A DNA stretch of 14,947 bases, taken from assembly GCA_947165745.1 (NCBI GenBank), contig CAMVBO010000011.1, positions 1-14,947 on the forward strand, in the 5' to 3' direction. The translations under genes and the position numbers were made by a program. The stretch is from an uncultured Clostridia bacterium. Lineage in GTDB: Bacteria > Bacillota_A > Clostridia > Christensenellales > Aristaeellaceae. The notes beneath the pieces are model-generated. The model worked only from the letters and a program-made list of their open reading frames with translations. It made no database searches and was not told the origin of the DNA. This document shows positions 1 to 6,898 of this stretch, piece by piece; position 1 is the stretch's first letter; each line of letters starts with the position of its first letter.

Positions 1-1
1 G

Positions 2-739
2 TCCGTGGTCAGCGCGTGGCTGGCGGCCTGCGCCTACCTGATGCAGGTGTACTACGACTTCTCCGGCTATTCCGACATGGCCATCGGCCTGGGCCGCATG
101 TTCGGCTTCCACTTCCTGGAGAACTTCATCTATCCCTTCATCTGCAAGAGCGTGGGCGAATTCTGGAAGCGCTGGCACATCTCCCTGGGCAGCTGGTTCA
201 CCGACTATCTTTACATTCCCCTGGGCGGCAGCCGCGTGAAGACGCCCCGCCTGGTGTTCAACATGATGGTGGTCTGGACGCTCACCGGCCTGTGGCACGG
301 CGCGGCCTGGACCTACTTCCTCTGGGGCTTCGGCTTCGGTGTGTTCCTGGTGATCGAGCGCCTGACGGGCATGGGCAAGTGGATGAGCAAGCACGCCATC
401 GGCCACTTCTATGCCATGTTCGTGGTGGTCACCATCACGGTGATGATTCGCTCGGATAACCTGCACGTCGCGCGCATATTCTATGGATCGATGTTCGGCC
501 TGAACGGCGCGCCGCTGTGGAACGGCCTGACCAACGCCTTCCTGCGGGAATACGGCCTGTTCATGGCTGCCGGCGTGCTGTTCAGCCTGCCGGTGCCGGA
601 GTTCCTGCGGGATCGGCTGCATATCTCCCCGAACCTCATCAAGATCGTGGGCGCCGTGGGGCTGCTGGGACTTACGGCCATCTCCATCAGCTATGTGGCG
701 GTGGGGAGCTATAATCCGTTTATCTACTTCAATTTCTGA
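2..739 (+). CDS. MBOAT-family O-acyltransferase (AlgI/DltB-like), 5'-truncated
   Basis: This is the C-terminal part (about 246 residues) of a membrane-bound O-acyltransferase. The reading frame is open to the window edge, so the GTG at position 5 is not a real start. AlgI/DltB-type enzymes are usually about 450-500 residues, so roughly half is missing. Seen here: the family block YYDFSGYSDMAIGLG, then FWKRWHISLGSWFTDYLYIP, then TGLWHGAAW carrying the conserved catalytic histidine (codon at 296-298), with several hydrophobic membrane segments to the C-terminus. Such proteins move an acyl group across the membrane onto extracellular polysaccharide or teichoic acid, usually with a secreted partner encoded nearby (AlgJ/AlgX-like or DltD-like). 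No partner lies downstream; it would have to be upstream of the window. AlgI-like fits better than DltB-like from the FWKRWHISLG block. The acceptor is unknown. Confidence 0.9.
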   Translation, partial: SVVSAWLAACAYLMQVYYDFSGYSDMAIGLGRMFGFHFLENFIYPFICKSVGEFWKRWHISLGSWFTDYLYIPLGGSRVKTPRLVFNMMVVWTLTGLWHGAAWTYFLWGFGFGVFLVIERLTGMGKWMSKHAIGHFYAMFVVVTITVMIRSDNLHVARIFYGSMFGLNGAPLWNGLTNAFLREYGLFMAAGVLFSLPVPEFLRDRLHISPNLIKIVGAVGLLGLTAISISYVAVGSYNPFIYFNF

Positions 740-752
740 TCGTCAGAACAGG

Positions 753-804
753 CGGCAGGGAACAGGCAAGGTTGTTGCCGCGCACCCGTTATTCCTGCTC
801 CCTG
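753..804. repeat. Repeat-unit copy / imperfect hairpin before murB
   Basis: The arms CAGGGAACAGG (756-766) and CCTGCTCCCTG (794-804) pair with one mismatch. A smaller hairpin GGCAA/TTGCC (765-769 and 775-779) lies inside. The left arm matches the core of the short-repeat array at 12427-12519, so this looks like a dispersed copy of that family. There is no clear U-tract to make it a terminator for the MBOAT gene. Confidence 0.5.
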
Positions 805-823
805 GACCCTGCTTGGAGGCAGT

Positions 824-1732
824 ATGGATCGAATCATTCAATCGCTATCCGCTTTTGCCCGACCCGACCAGCTTCTGCTGGACGAGCCCATGTCCCGCCA
901 CACCACCTTCCGCGTGGGCGGGCCGGCGGACGTGATGTTCCTGCCGGAGAGCGGTGAACAAGCGGCGCGCGCGCTCGCGGCCGCGCGGGAGGCGGGCGTG
1001 GCCTGCTATGTGGTGGGCAACGGCTCCAACCTGCTGGTTCGCGACGGCGGCATCCGGGGCCTGGTGGTCGCCCTGGGCGAGGGCATGAGCGCCATTCGCC
1101 GGGACGGGGACATCGTCACCGCCCAGGCGGGGGCGTCGCTGGCGAAGGTGGCGGCGTTTGCCCAGACCGAGGGGCTTGCCGGACTGGAGTTCGCCTCCGG
1201 CATCCCGGGCACCCTGGGGGGTGGCTGCGCCATGAACGCCGGGGCCTACGGCGGCCAGCTGTCAGACTGCCTGATCGACGCCGAGGTGCTGATGGACGGC
1301 GAGCCGCGCACGCTGACGGTCGATGAGATGGACATGGGCTACCGCACGACCCGGCCCCTGCGCCAGGGCGGCGTGGTGCTGTCCGCCCGGTTCGCGCTGA
1401 AGCCGGACGACCCCGGGGCCATCGCCGCGCGGATGCGGGAGCTGAACGCCCGGCGGCGGGACAAGCAGCCTTTGAACTATCCCAGCGCGGGCAGCACCTT
1501 CAAGCGCCCGGAGGGCCGCTTTGCCGGGGCGCTGATCGAGGGCGCGGGACTGAAGGGCCGCCGCGTGGGCGGCGCGCAGGTCAGCGAAAAGCACGCCGGC
1601 TTCATCATCAACGTCGGCGGAGCCACCGCTGCGGACATCCTGGGGCTGATTCGCCTGGTGCAGGACGAGGTGCGGGAGAAATACGGCGTGGCATTGGAGA
1701 CGGAAGTGCGGATCATCGGAGAGGATAAGTAG
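824..1732 (+). CDS. murB: UDP-N-acetylenolpyruvoylglucosamine reductase
   Basis: MurB is the FAD- and NADPH-dependent enzyme that reduces UDP-GlcNAc-enolpyruvate to UDP-MurNAc, the second committed step of peptidoglycan precursor synthesis in the cytoplasm. The 302-residue length fits the Gram-positive (type II) form. Visible motifs are THE FAD-binding stretch VVGNGSNLLVRDGG (about 63-76), SGIPGTLGGGCAMNAGAYGG (125-144), the YR pair at 173-174, the SAGSTFKRP motif with the catalytic serine at 224, and the C-terminal LETEVRIIG with the acidic catalytic residue near 292-294. The ATG at 824 is preceded by GGAGG (815-819). The stop is 3 bases before whiA, so the two genes are probably co-transcribed and translationally linked. 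No promoter is obvious in the 84-bp gap from the MBOAT gene. Confidence 0.96.
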   Translation: MDRIIQSLSAFARPDQLLLDEPMSRHTTFRVGGPADVMFLPESGEQAARALAAAREAGVACYVVGNGSNLLVRDGGIRGLVVALGEGMSAIRRDGDIVTAQAGASLAKVAAFAQTEGLAGLEFASGIPGTLGGGCAMNAGAYGGQLSDCLIDAEVLMDGEPRTLTVDEMDMGYRTTRPLRQGGVVLSARFALKPDDPGAIAARMRELNARRRDKQPLNYPSAGSTFKRPEGRFAGALIEGAGLKGRRVGGAQVSEKHAGFIINVGGATAADILGLIRLVQDEVREKYGVALETEVRIIGEDK

Positions 1733-1735
1733 GAC

Positions 1736-2692
1736 ATGTCGTTTGCTTCGGACGTTCGCGGAGAGCTGGCCCGGCAGAGCGTGACGGACGCCTGCTGTGT
1801 CCGCAGCGAGCTGACCGCCGCGCTGCTCTGCGGCGGGGGCATCGCCTGGCGCGGGCGCGGGCGCTATGCCGCGGCCATCACGGCGGGGGAGGCCCCCACC
1901 GTGCGTCGGTATTTCGCCATGCTTAAACAGTTCTACGGCATCATTGGCCAGATTCGCACGCTGTCCGGCGACGCGCTGAACAACCAGACCCGCTACCAAC
2001 TGGCCGTGGCCGACGAGGACGCGGCAGGACTGCTGGAGGCGCTGGGGCTGCTGGACGAGGCGGCGCTGTTCGGCGTGCGTGCGCTGCCGCCGGAGGAGAC
2101 GGTGCGCTTTGCCTGCTGCAAGAAGTCGTTTGTGCGCGCGGCCTTCCTGATGTGCGGCGCGGTGAGCCACCCTGACAGGGGCTACCACATCGAAATTGCC
2201 GCGCCGACGGAGGCCCTGGCGGGTTTTGTCGCCGATCAGCTGAGATACTTTGATTTGAATGTGAGAAATACGTGCAGAAAATCAAAATATGTGGTATACT
2301 TGAAGCGTGCGGAAGACATTTCGGACATGCTCTCGCTGCTGGGGGCCAGCGGCGCGATGCTGGCGTTTGAAAACGTGCGAGTGAAGAAGGAAGTCAGCAA
2401 CCGGGTGAACCGGCAGTTGAACTGCGACAACTCCAACATCAACCGCGCCGTCAGCGCCGCCGAAGCCCAGATTCGGGACATTCGCTACATCGATTCCGAG
2501 CTGGGACTGGACAAGCTGCCGGCGAGCCTTCGGGACATGGCCGTCGCGCGATACAACAATCCGGAGATGCCCCTGGCGGAGCTGGGGGAGCAGCTGGAAC
2601 CGCCGCTGGGCAAGAGCGGCGTGAACGCGCGGCTGCGGCGGCTGACGGAGCTGGCCGGGAAGCTGCGCAGCGGGGAAGAGATCGAGCTATGA
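1736..2692 (+). CDS. whiA: DNA-binding protein WhiA
   Basis: WhiA (318 residues, usual length about 310-330) is a conserved Gram-positive DNA-binding protein. It controls sporulation septation in Streptomyces and affects cell division and chromosome segregation in Bacillus. It consists of an N-terminal degenerate LAGLIDADG-like fold and a C-terminal helix-turn-helix. Recognisable blocks are SFVRAAFLMCGAVSHPDRGY (about 130-149), RKSKYVVYLKRAEDI, NRVNRQLNCDNSNINR and, at the C-terminus, PPLGKSGVNARLRRL, the typical HTH region. A Shine-Dalgarno GGAGAGG (1718-1724) lies within the murB end, giving a good start at 1736. It is followed 16 bases later by the HPr/Crh-like gene, a standard Bacillota neighbour. 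The usual upstream partners rapZ and yvcK are not here. An AT-richer patch at about 2236-2305 encodes a conserved part of the protein, so I do not read it as foreign. Confidence 0.95.
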   Translation: MSFASDVRGELARQSVTDACCVRSELTAALLCGGGIAWRGRGRYAAAITAGEAPTVRRYFAMLKQFYGIIGQIRTLSGDALNNQTRYQLAVADEDAAGLLEALGLLDEAALFGVRALPPEETVRFACCKKSFVRAAFLMCGAVSHPDRGYHIEIAAPTEALAGFVADQLRYFDLNVRNTCRKSKYVVYLKRAEDISDMLSLLGASGAMLAFENVRVKKEVSNRVNRQLNCDNSNINRAVSAAEAQIRDIRYIDSELGLDKLPASLRDMAVARYNNPEMPLAELGEQLEPPLGKSGVNARLRRLTELAGKLRSGEEIEL

Positions 2693-2708
2693 TACAGGAG
2701 GGATTCAC

Positions 2709-2963
2709 ATGGTACGCCTGGAGGCCGTCTTTGGCTGCGGGAACAGCCTGACGCCGGACGTGGCGGCGAAGCTGGCTGCCACCGCCGAGCGCTACAGCGC
2801 GCGGCTGGAGATGGAGCATGAAGGCAAGCGGGTGCTGCTGGACTCGTTGATTGGCATACTGTCCCTGCCCTGCCGCCGGGGTGATCGCCTGACGATCATC
2901 GCCGAGGGCGAGGATGCCGGCGCCGCGGCCGAGGCCATTGCCGGCGCGCTGGAAGGAAAGTGA
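2709..2963 (+). CDS. HPr-family protein lacking the phospho-histidine (Crh-like)
   Basis: This 84-residue protein has the length and pattern of HPr, the phosphocarrier of the sugar phosphotransferase system. The region DSLIGILSLPC (45-55) matches the regulatory site of HPr and has serine exactly at position 46, the residue phosphorylated by HPr kinase. The active-site histidine 15 of HPr (motif GIHARP) is missing: the corresponding stretch reads SLTPDV, with threonine at 15 and aspartate at 17. A protein with Ser46 but no His15 resembles Bacillus Crh, which works in catabolite repression with CcpA rather than in sugar transport. The start at 2709 has a strong AGGAGGG (2696-2702). Its position after whiA is the normal Bacillota location for crh or hpr-like genes. 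Whether HPr kinase modifies it here cannot be told; no hprK is in the window. Confidence 0.85.
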   Translation: MVRLEAVFGCGNSLTPDVAAKLAATAERYSARLEMEHEGKRVLLDSLIGILSLPCRRGDRLTIIAEGEDAGAAAEAIAGALEGK

Positions 2964-3030
2964 AGCCGAAATCGCTCAAACGGGCAGACGGCTTGAAGTT
3001 ACACAGTTCATATGTGATGGGGGATAGGAA

Positions 3031-5385
3031 ATGAAGTTTGTTCAAGTTCTTGCGATTCTTTTGATCATCGTCGCGCTGGGAAGCATCGTGCTGATGAACC
3101 GTAGGATGAATTCGGACAGAAATTCGCTGATCTCCGCGATCTCAAAATATGAGGACGAGAAGGAGCGCGCGGACAAGCTGCAGAGCGACGTGAACGCCGC
3201 GAAGCAACGCGCGGACAAGCTGGCCGGCGACGTGGCTGACCGCGAAGCCACCATCAGTTCCCTGAAGGAAGCCGGGGAAGAGGCGGGCGCAACCATCAGC
3301 GCCTTGGAGGGCAGCGTCAGCGAGGCGAATGCCCGCGTGGAGGAGCTGGAGGGAATTGTCGCGGAGAAGGATCAGGCGATCCAGACGATGACCTCTGAGT
3401 CCGAGGCGAAGATCAGCGAGCTGCAAAGCTCGGTGGCGGAGAAGGACCAAACCATCGAATCGCTGCAGGACTCTGCGGACGGGGCTTCGGTGAGCGCGGA
3501 TAATTCGGCGCTGGCCACCGATTTGGCAGAGCTGCAGGCGCAGGGCGCCGAGAAGGACCAGACCATTGAGGCGCTGCAGAGCGCGGCGGCGGAGAAGGAC
3601 GCCTCCATCGCGGCGCTGCAGAGCGCGGCGGCGGAGAAGGACGCCTCCATCGAGACGCTGCAGAACGAAGTGGCGCAGAAGGACGCCTCCATTGAAACGC
3701 TGCAGAGCGCGGCGGCGGAGAAGGACGCTTCCATCGAAGCGCTGCAGAGCGCGGCGGCGGAGAAGGACGCCTCCATCGAAGCGCTGCAGAGCGCGGCGGC
3801 GGAAAAGGACGCCTCCATCGAAGCGCTGCAGAATGAAGCGGCACAGAAGGACGCCTCCATCGAAGCGCTGCAGAGCGCGGCGGCGGAGAAGGACGCGTCG
3901 CTGACGGACCTTGAAAACAGCTCCAAACAGCGCATCAGCGAGCTGGAAGCCACGGTGGCCCAGCAGGGCGAGCGCATTCAGGAGCTCGAAAAAGCCACGC
4001 CTGCGCCGACCGTTGAGCCCACCCCGGAGCCGACGGCGGAGCCCACGCCGGAGCCGACGGCGGAGCCCACGCCGGAACCCACGCCGGAACCCACGCCGGA
4101 ACCGGCGTTCCCGCTCCATCTGGGCAGCTCGAACGAGTATGTGACGGCGCTCCAGACGAAGCTGGCGGAACTTGGCTTTCAGAACCTGACGGCGGACGGC
4201 AGCCTGGGCGAGCGAACCATGACGGCCGTGACGAGCCTGCAGACCGCCATCGGCATGGAGCCGACGGACACCCTGAACGAGGAGCAATTCAGCCGGATCA
4301 TGGCCCTGCAGCCCGAGGACCGTGCGAACCTGGTCTGGGACGGCAGATTCACCAACATGGCCGAGTATTGGCGGGTGTATGATCAGCCGCAGGTGTGCGA
4401 GTCGGTGAACGGCTATCTGCACTTGGTCGGCCCCGGCGGCGTGTCCCAGCGGGTCGAGCTGGAGGGCGGCGCGACCTATACGCTGTCTCTGGCCGCCAAC
4501 GGCGACGAGATGTCCGAGGGCATGACGTTTGCCTGCCAGGTGAGCAATGAAGCGCGGCAGTATACCACTCCGAACTACGTGCTGTCCCAGGACCCCATGC
4601 TCTACAGCTGCACCTTCACCGTCGACGAGGTCGGCGCCTATGATTTGAGCATCGCCAGCCCAAACGGCGGCGCGGCCTGGTACACCGATGTCAAGCTGGA
4701 GAAGGGCTTTGTGGCGACGGAATGGACGGAGCACGAGGGAAATCTGTTTGCGCCGATCAGGGTTGACAGCAGGGGCGACGACGTGCTGACCCTGCAGGCC
4801 AAGCTGGCCGAGGTGGGCGTGCTGACCGGCAAGCTGGACGGCATCTTCGGCGGCGGCACGGAGAAGGCGCTCATGCGGCTGCAGCAGCTGCTTGGCATGG
4901 AGGAAAACGGCGCTGTGTCCACCTCCGCCGAGTGGGAGCGGATCATGTCCCTGGAGGCGGCGGACGGCGTCAACCTGATCCAGAACGACAGCTTTGCCGA
5001 AGCCAGCGCGCACTGGGGCCTGTGGAACCAGTCTGGTGTCTGCGAGATCATGGACATCGACGGCACCAAGTGGCTGCACTTGAACGGCACCGGCGGGGCC
5101 AAGCAGACGGTCGGGTCGCTGAAGGCCGGCCAGATCTACACGCTCTCCGTGACCGTGCAGGGTTCCGACGCCAGCGTCGGCCTGCCCTTTACCTGCGGCA
5201 TCCAGCAGGGCGACCACGTCGATTGGACGCCGGAGTTTACGCTGACCGGAGAACCGGATCGCTATGTCGCCTCGTTCCTGGCTGTCCAGGACGGTGCTTG
5301 TGACGTGCTCATCGGCAGCGGGCTGAACGTGCCGGTCGAGGCCTGGTATACGAATATCCGCCTGGAGAAGGGCGTTGTCAAGTAA
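3031..5385 (+). CDS. Membrane-anchored coiled-coil protein with duplicated peptidoglycan-binding and beta-sandwich modules
   Basis: This 784-residue protein has no name I recognise, but its domains are clear. Residues 4-22 form one hydrophobic membrane segment. Residues about 30-320 are a charged coiled coil; the part at 168-293 is nine tandem 14-residue units of the type LQSAAAEKDASIEA. Residues 323-358 are a Thr-Pro-Glu linker of the kind that spans cell walls. Then a module occurs twice: a PG_binding_1-like domain (about 362-425 and 576-639; motif LQTKLAELGF or LQAKLAEVGV, then DGSLGERT or DGIFGGGT) followed by a beta-sandwich, carbohydrate-binding-like domain beginning NLVWDGRF (433) or NLIQNDSF (648) and ending WYT(D/N)(V/I)(K/R)LEKG. 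A GGGGG ribosome site (3019-3023) precedes the ATG. No catalytic domain is seen. I infer a wall-binding structural or adhesive protein; topology (outside) is inferred from the domains. A terminator follows at 5440-5466. Confidence 0.85.
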   Translation: MKFVQVLAILLIIVALGSIVLMNRRMNSDRNSLISAISKYEDEKERADKLQSDVNAAKQRADKLAGDVADREATISSLKEAGEEAGATISALEGSVSEANARVEELEGIVAEKDQAIQTMTSESEAKISELQSSVAEKDQTIESLQDSADGASVSADNSALATDLAELQAQGAEKDQTIEALQSAAAEKDASIAALQSAAAEKDASIETLQNEVAQKDASIETLQSAAAEKDASIEALQSAAAEKDASIEALQSAAAEKDASIEALQNEAAQKDASIEALQSAAAEKDASLTDLENSSKQRISELEATVAQQGERIQELEKATPAPTVEPTPEPTAEPTPEPTAEPTPEPTPEPTPEPAFPLHLGSSNEYVTALQTKLAELGFQNLTADGSLGERTMTAVTSLQTAIGMEPTDTLNEEQFSRIMALQPEDRANLVWDGRFTNMAEYWRVYDQPQVCESVNGYLHLVGPGGVSQRVELEGGATYTLSLAANGDEMSEGMTFACQVSNEARQYTTPNYVLSQDPMLYSCTFTVDEVGAYDLSIASPNGGAAWYTDVKLEKGFVATEWTEHEGNLFAPIRVDSRGDDVLTLQAKLAEVGVLTGKLDGIFGGGTEKALMRLQQLLGMEENGAVSTSAEWERIMSLEAADGVNLIQNDSFAEASAHWGLWNQSGVCEIMDIDGTKWLHLNGTGGAKQTVGSLKAGQIYTLSVTVQGSDASVGLPFTCGIQQGDHVDWTPEFTLTGEPDRYVASFLAVQDGACDVLIGSGLNVPVEAWYTNIRLEKGVVK
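3532..3909 (+). repeat. Nine tandem 42-bp coding repeats
   Basis: Nine 42-bp units begin at 3532, 3574, 3616, 3658, 3700, 3742, 3784, 3826 and 3868, each encoding 14 residues of coiled coil (LQSAAAEKDASIEA type). Units 5, 6 and 7 differ from one another by only one or two bases. Units 4 and 8 share the variant LQNE(V/A)AQKDASIE, which suggests a higher-order 168-bp duplication (units 1-4 and 5-8). Since 42 is a multiple of 3, gain or loss of units keeps the frame. Confidence 0.93.
3997..4104 (+). repeat. Pro-Thr-Glu linker repeat
   Basis: This segment encodes residues 323-358, a run of PTPEPTAE-like units joining the coiled coil to the first peptidoglycan-binding domain. Such low-complexity linkers are typical of wall-spanning surface proteins. 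Confidence 0.85.
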
Positions 5386-5439
5386 GTCATTCCATCTGGA
5401 GCGTTTCAGAATTCCGGATTCGCCGCAATCAAGGCGGCA

Positions 5440-5466
5440 AAAAAGAGGCCCAAGCGGCCTCTTTTT
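5440..5466 (+). terminator. Intrinsic terminator after the coiled-coil gene
   Basis: GAGGCC (5445-5450) pairs with GGCCTC (5456-5461) across the loop CAAGC. The stem is flanked by five A (5440-5444) and five T (5462-5466), so it can act on either strand. It lies 55 bases after the stop at 5385. A small GCCGC/GCGGC stem (5422-5426 with 5434-5438) precedes it. Confidence 0.88.
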
Positions 5467-5586
5467 GGTTCTTCACGTTTCTGGGAAATGCTCCCTCTCA
5501 GTCAGCCTGCGGATGCCAGGGACCGTCTCAAAATGTATGAATTGGCGCAGCGCGCCATGAATTGTGCTGCGCACATGATTTGCGTT
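5467..5586. other. Non-coding stretch with hairpin
   Basis: No gene is credible here. A stem GCGCAGC (5545-5551) with GCTGCGC (5566-5572) and a 14-base loop is visible. The CCCTCTCAGTCAGCCTGCGG segment near 5491-5510 looks to me like a remnant of a dispersed palindromic element common in clostridial gut genomes; that is from memory and not verified. Confidence 0.4.
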
Positions 5587-5815
5587 TAGAGTGTGTTTCT
5601 AAAATGAGACATGTGCAGTTTCGAGTGGGTTTGGCTGCATTTCAAGGCGGTTTTCCGCAGGCTTAGTGGCATCGAGCGCCCGGAAAACAGTCCAGCGGAC
5701 TGTTTTCAGCGAGATGGGGCCGGCAGGCCCGTGGATGCAAGTCAAGGGAAACCAACGCAGAAATGCAGTTCAAGGCGCCGAAAATGCATCTTGGGGAATT
5801 TAGAAACACACTCTA
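5587..5815. mobile_element. MITE-like element, 229 bp, perfect 17-bp terminal inverted repeats
   Basis: The left end TAGAGTGTGTTTCTAAA (5587-5603) and the right end TTTAGAAACACACTCTA (5799-5815) are exact reverse complements. The outermost TA on both sides could be a TA target duplication, as made by IS630/Tc1-mariner-type transposases, leaving 15-bp repeats starting GAGTGTG. Inside are a second inverted pair, CTGCATTTC (5635-5643) and GAAATGCAG (5760-5768), and a perfect 11-bp hairpin GAAAACAGTCC/GGACTGTTTTC (5683-5693 and 5697-5707, loop AGC). There is no transposase. The only open frame across it (5611-5829) runs through the right end and has no family features. It lies between two convergent genes, a tolerant insertion site. 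It could instead be a structured repeat of another kind; the family is unknown. Confidence 0.7.
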
Positions 5816-5838
5816 GTCCAAAGCAATGAATTTGGACT
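5815..5838. repeat. Hairpin next to the MITE-like element
   Basis: AGTCCAAA (5815-5822) and TTTGGACT (5831-5838) form a perfect 8-bp stem with an 8-base loop, directly at the right edge of the element. No U-tract follows. Confidence 0.6.
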
Positions 5839-5840
5839 TG

Positions 5841-5899
5841 CCTCGCCCCCGTGAGGGGGAGAGGTGCCCGACGGGCGGAGAGGGGGGCTTGCTTCCCCC
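5841..5899. repeat. Cluster of GC-rich palindromes
   Basis: Three palindromes stand in a row: CCTC-CCCCC with GGGGG-GAGG (5841-5864, one internal mismatch), GCCCGACGGGC (5866-5876), and GGGGG (5883-5887) with CCCCC (5895-5899). This resembles REP-type dispersed palindromes. It sits about 90 bases past the parB stop on the minus strand but lacks a U-tract. From 5900 to 5986 I see nothing further that I can name. Confidence 0.5.
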
Positions 5900-5986
5900 A
5901 ACTTTCCGTGAAGAGCCTTTTTTCCGCGATGGCATCCCTTGTGTCGCAGGCGATGACAAACGGAGAGGTGGGCGCGTCCGCCCCGG

Positions 5987-6796
5987 TTATCTTTGGGCGC
6001 TTTGAACGGCGGGGATCGTCACGATGACGTTCACGCAGTCCTCGCCCTCCTCCACGCGGCTGGTGACCGGAACGCCGATGGCCTTGAGCTGGCGCACGGT
6101 GTCCAGCAGGGCGTTGATGACGATGCGGTTGTCCCGCAGGATGGGGGACAGGCGCGGCCGGGGTTTCGGAATGTTCCGGGCCGCGAGCGCTTCCAGTTGC
6201 TTGACGCTCAACCGACGCTCTGCCACCTGGCGGGCCAGCTCCAGCTGTCGCGCTTCGCCCTGTACGCCCAGCAGCGCCCGGGCATGGCGCTCCGTGAGGC
6301 CCGCTTCCCGCACCACGTCCCGCACCCGCTCCGGCAGCTTTAACAGCCGCAGCCGGTTTGCCAGCGCCGACGGGCTGCAGGAGAGCCCCAGGGCCAGCTG
6401 CTCCTGGGTGATGGGCTGGCTGTCCAGGATGCGGCGGCAGGCGGCGGCCACGTCCAGGAAGTGCAGATCCTCCCGCTGCAGGTTTTCGACGAGGGCGATC
6501 AGCGCGAGATCGCCGTCACCGCCGGTGAGCACGATGGCTTCCGCCCACTGCCGCCCCAGCAGCTTCAACGCACGCAGCCGCCGCTCACCCGCCACCAGCA
6601 GGTATTGCCCGCCGCCCTCCGACTGAACCAGCAGTGGCGACAACAAGCCGTGCAGCCGGATGGACTGGGCCAGGGCTTCTATGGATTCGGCGGGGAATGA
6701 CTGCCGGGGCTGGGCGAGGCCGGGATGGACGCAGCCGATCGGCACGCGGGTCAGGCCGCGTGCGGGCAGGGGCTGGGCGGTTTGCGATTTGAACAA
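5987..6796 (-). CDS. ParB/Noc-family DNA-binding protein
   Basis: This 269-residue protein belongs to the ParB/Spo0J/Noc family, CTP-binding clamps that load at a specific DNA site and spread to guide chromosome partition or nucleoid occlusion. The ParB N-domain is clear: PIGCVHPGLAQPR (19-31), the nucleotide-binding GERRLRA box (70-76) and ENLQRED (104-110). A helix-turn-helix follows at about 129-152 (TQEQLALGLSCSPSALANRL). The C-terminal part (DNRIVINALLDTVRQL) suits dimerisation. The start is TTG at 6796, supported by GGAGGT (6805-6810) 8 bases upstream; no ATG fits better. No parA or rsmG is adjacent, so partition ParB and Noc cannot be told apart by context. A weak promoter candidate is TTATTC (6857-6852), 17 bases, TATATT (6834-6829). 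No classic parS was seen. Confidence 0.9.
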   Translation of the reverse strand: MFKSQTAQPLPARGLTRVPIGCVHPGLAQPRQSFPAESIEALAQSIRLHGLLSPLLVQSEGGGQYLLVAGERRLRALKLLGRQWAEAIVLTGGDGDLALIALVENLQREDLHFLDVAAACRRILDSQPITQEQLALGLSCSPSALANRLRLLKLPERVRDVVREAGLTERHARALLGVQGEARQLELARQVAERRLSVKQLEALAARNIPKPRPRLSPILRDNRIVINALLDTVRQLKAIGVPVTSRVEEGEDCVNVIVTIPAVQSAQR

Positions 6797-6828
6797 GTTT
6801 CAGGACCTCCGGGCGATGGTTTGCACAC

Positions 6829-6857
6829 AATATATATTCGCCGGGCCCAAGGAATAA
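6829..6857 (-). promoter_or_regulatory. Possible parB promoter (weak)
   Basis: On the minus strand TTATTC (6857-6852) and TATATT (6834-6829) are spaced by 17 bases, upstream of the TTG start at 6796. The -35 box is poor. It lies after the small-RNA terminator, so parB would need such a promoter unless read-through occurs. Confidence 0.3.
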
Positions 6858-6872
6858 TCTGCGTTTGAGCAC

Positions 6873-6898
6873 AAAAAAAGGAACTCGCATGAGTTCCT
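6873..6898 (-). terminator. Intrinsic terminator of the small RNA
   Basis: On the minus strand AGGAACTC pairs with GAGTTCCT (6898-6891 with 6886-6879, loop ATGC), followed by a run of T (6879-6873). It is a strong factor-independent terminator, ending the small-RNA unit before parB. If the RNA is really a parB leader, it would be an attenuator. Confidence 0.88.

Noticed and set aside
2271..2300. Internal promoter in whiA (TATACT)
   Set aside because: The -35 position is poor and the AT-rich bases encode the conserved RKSKYVVYL segment.
3142..5217. Long minus-strand open frame of 691 codons
   Set aside because: It is the antisense shadow of the repeat-rich coiled-coil gene; it is Arg/Leu/Gln-rich with no domain, and the plus-strand frame has clear domains and a ribosome site.
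5611..5829. 72-codon frame within the MITE-like element
   Set aside because: No ribosome site or family signs, and it crosses the right terminal repeat.
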